Shown: positions 63,695 through 64,000 of the stretch, piece by piece | Position numbering within the stretch: position 1 is the stretch's first letter | Layout: each line of letters opens with the position of its first letter | DNA from: Pseudohalocynthiibacter aestuariivivens | GTDB lineage: Bacteria; Pseudomonadota; Alphaproteobacteria; Rhodobacterales; Rhodobacteraceae | Assembly (NCBI RefSeq): GCF_011040495.1 | Contig: NZ_CP049037.1 | Location: 2,790,001-2,854,000 of the forward strand | Length of the DNA: 64,000 bases | Reading direction: 5' to 3' | The notes under the pieces: generated by a model | What the model was told of the DNA's origin: nothing | Databases searched by the model: none | What the model saw: the letters and a program-made list of their open reading frames with translations, nothing else | Translations under genes and position numbers: made by a program

Positions 63695-64000
63695 TTAGTG
63701 TGCGTGGCTCTTGTCCCAGTCTTCCTGCTTGGGTAGGATTTCGAACGTATGCTCTGGTGGCGGTGATGAGACCGTCCATTCCAGCGTATCGGCGTATTCG
63801 TTCCAATAGTTGTTCTCGGTCACTTTTGCGCCACGCAAGAGCGAATAGATCACGATACCAAAGAAGAATACGAAGCTGGCAAAGCTCAGGAACGCGCCCA
63901 TCGAGGACCACCAGTTCCATGTCGCAAACGCTTCGGGATAGTCGATGTAGCGGCGCGGCATGCCCTGACGACCCAAGAAGTGCTGAGGGAAGAACGTCAG
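63695..64000 (-). CDS. ctaD: Cytochrome c oxidase subunit I, C-terminal end (cut by window)
   Basis: Only the last 101 residues are inside the window: [37 protein letters not shown], the diagnostic end of the aa3-type subunit I with the final membrane spans, then [20 protein letters not shown]. The gene continues right of base 64000. It catalyses O2 reduction with proton pumping in the inner membrane. A strong terminator follows. Confidence 0.96.
   Translation of the reverse strand: MTFFPQHFLGRQGMPRRYIDYPEAFATWNWWSSMGAFLSFASFVFFFGIVIYSLLRGAKVTENNYWNEYADTLEWTVSSPPPEHTFEILPKQEDWDKSHAH

Overview
The window looks like a chromosomal segment of a marine Roseobacter-group member of the Rhodobacteraceae (Alphaproteobacteria). 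This is inferred from high-GC coding sequence, the gene neighbourhoods (glnD-murJ-trpS, ycjX/ycjF-type operon, TauE plus TIGR02186 pair, group III truncated globin, Irr-type iron box) and protein sequence style. No rRNA, phage, IS or CRISPR is visible; there is one tRNA (Arg-TCT). Layout: 0-10 kb carries the end of a periplasmic-binding lipoprotein, glnD, a tandemly duplicated ~196-bp palindromic repeat, a low-GC orphan gene, a solitary Phd-type antitoxin, murJ, a catalytically degenerate rhomboid, trpS and a PLP enzyme. 10-24 kb: ileS, a truncated globin, a secreted protein with an HExxH motif, the overlapping ycjX-GNAT-ycjF operon, truA, tRNA-Arg, a DUF2237 gene, a serine hydrolase, pth, an alpha/beta hydrolase and rplY. 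24-33 kb is the most accessory part: lldD diverges from an M20 deacylase / M24 creatinase-like / MaoC operon. Then come two neighbouring minus-strand genes, each interrupted by a one-base frameshift in a six-base homopolymer (a secreted hypothetical protein and an SLC13 permease), a Tat-exported agmatine-deiminase-like enzyme and a TlpA thioredoxin. 33-44 kb: argH with a small lipoprotein, a universal stress protein, nfuA-tsaB-rimI behind a strong Irr (ICE) box, a five-gene BMP-type ABC importer operon with a LysE exporter wedged between its permease genes, and TauE/SafE plus TIGR02186. 44-52 kb: a helicase/SDR pair and a capsule-related minus-strand block (kpsT, kpsE, kdsA, phosphomannomutase). 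51-56 kb: an ArsR/permease pair with a near-perfect operator across its start codon, a 19-codon leader ORF before a uracil-DNA-glycosylase-like gene, sseB and ghrA. 55-61 kb holds the complete elongasome operon mreB-mreC-mreD-mrdA-rodA. The right end carries a small zinc-ribbon-like membrane protein with a DUF1989 gene, a GAF histidine kinase and the 3' end of ctaD with a clear terminator. The points most worth a second look are the metal-less M24 plus M20 module, the secreted HExxH protein, the Irr box ahead of nfuA, the LysE insertion in the BMP operon, the paired homopolymer frameshifts, the leader ORF with hairpin at 53.0 kb, and a 26-bp repeat found downstream of two unrelated genes 9 kb apart.
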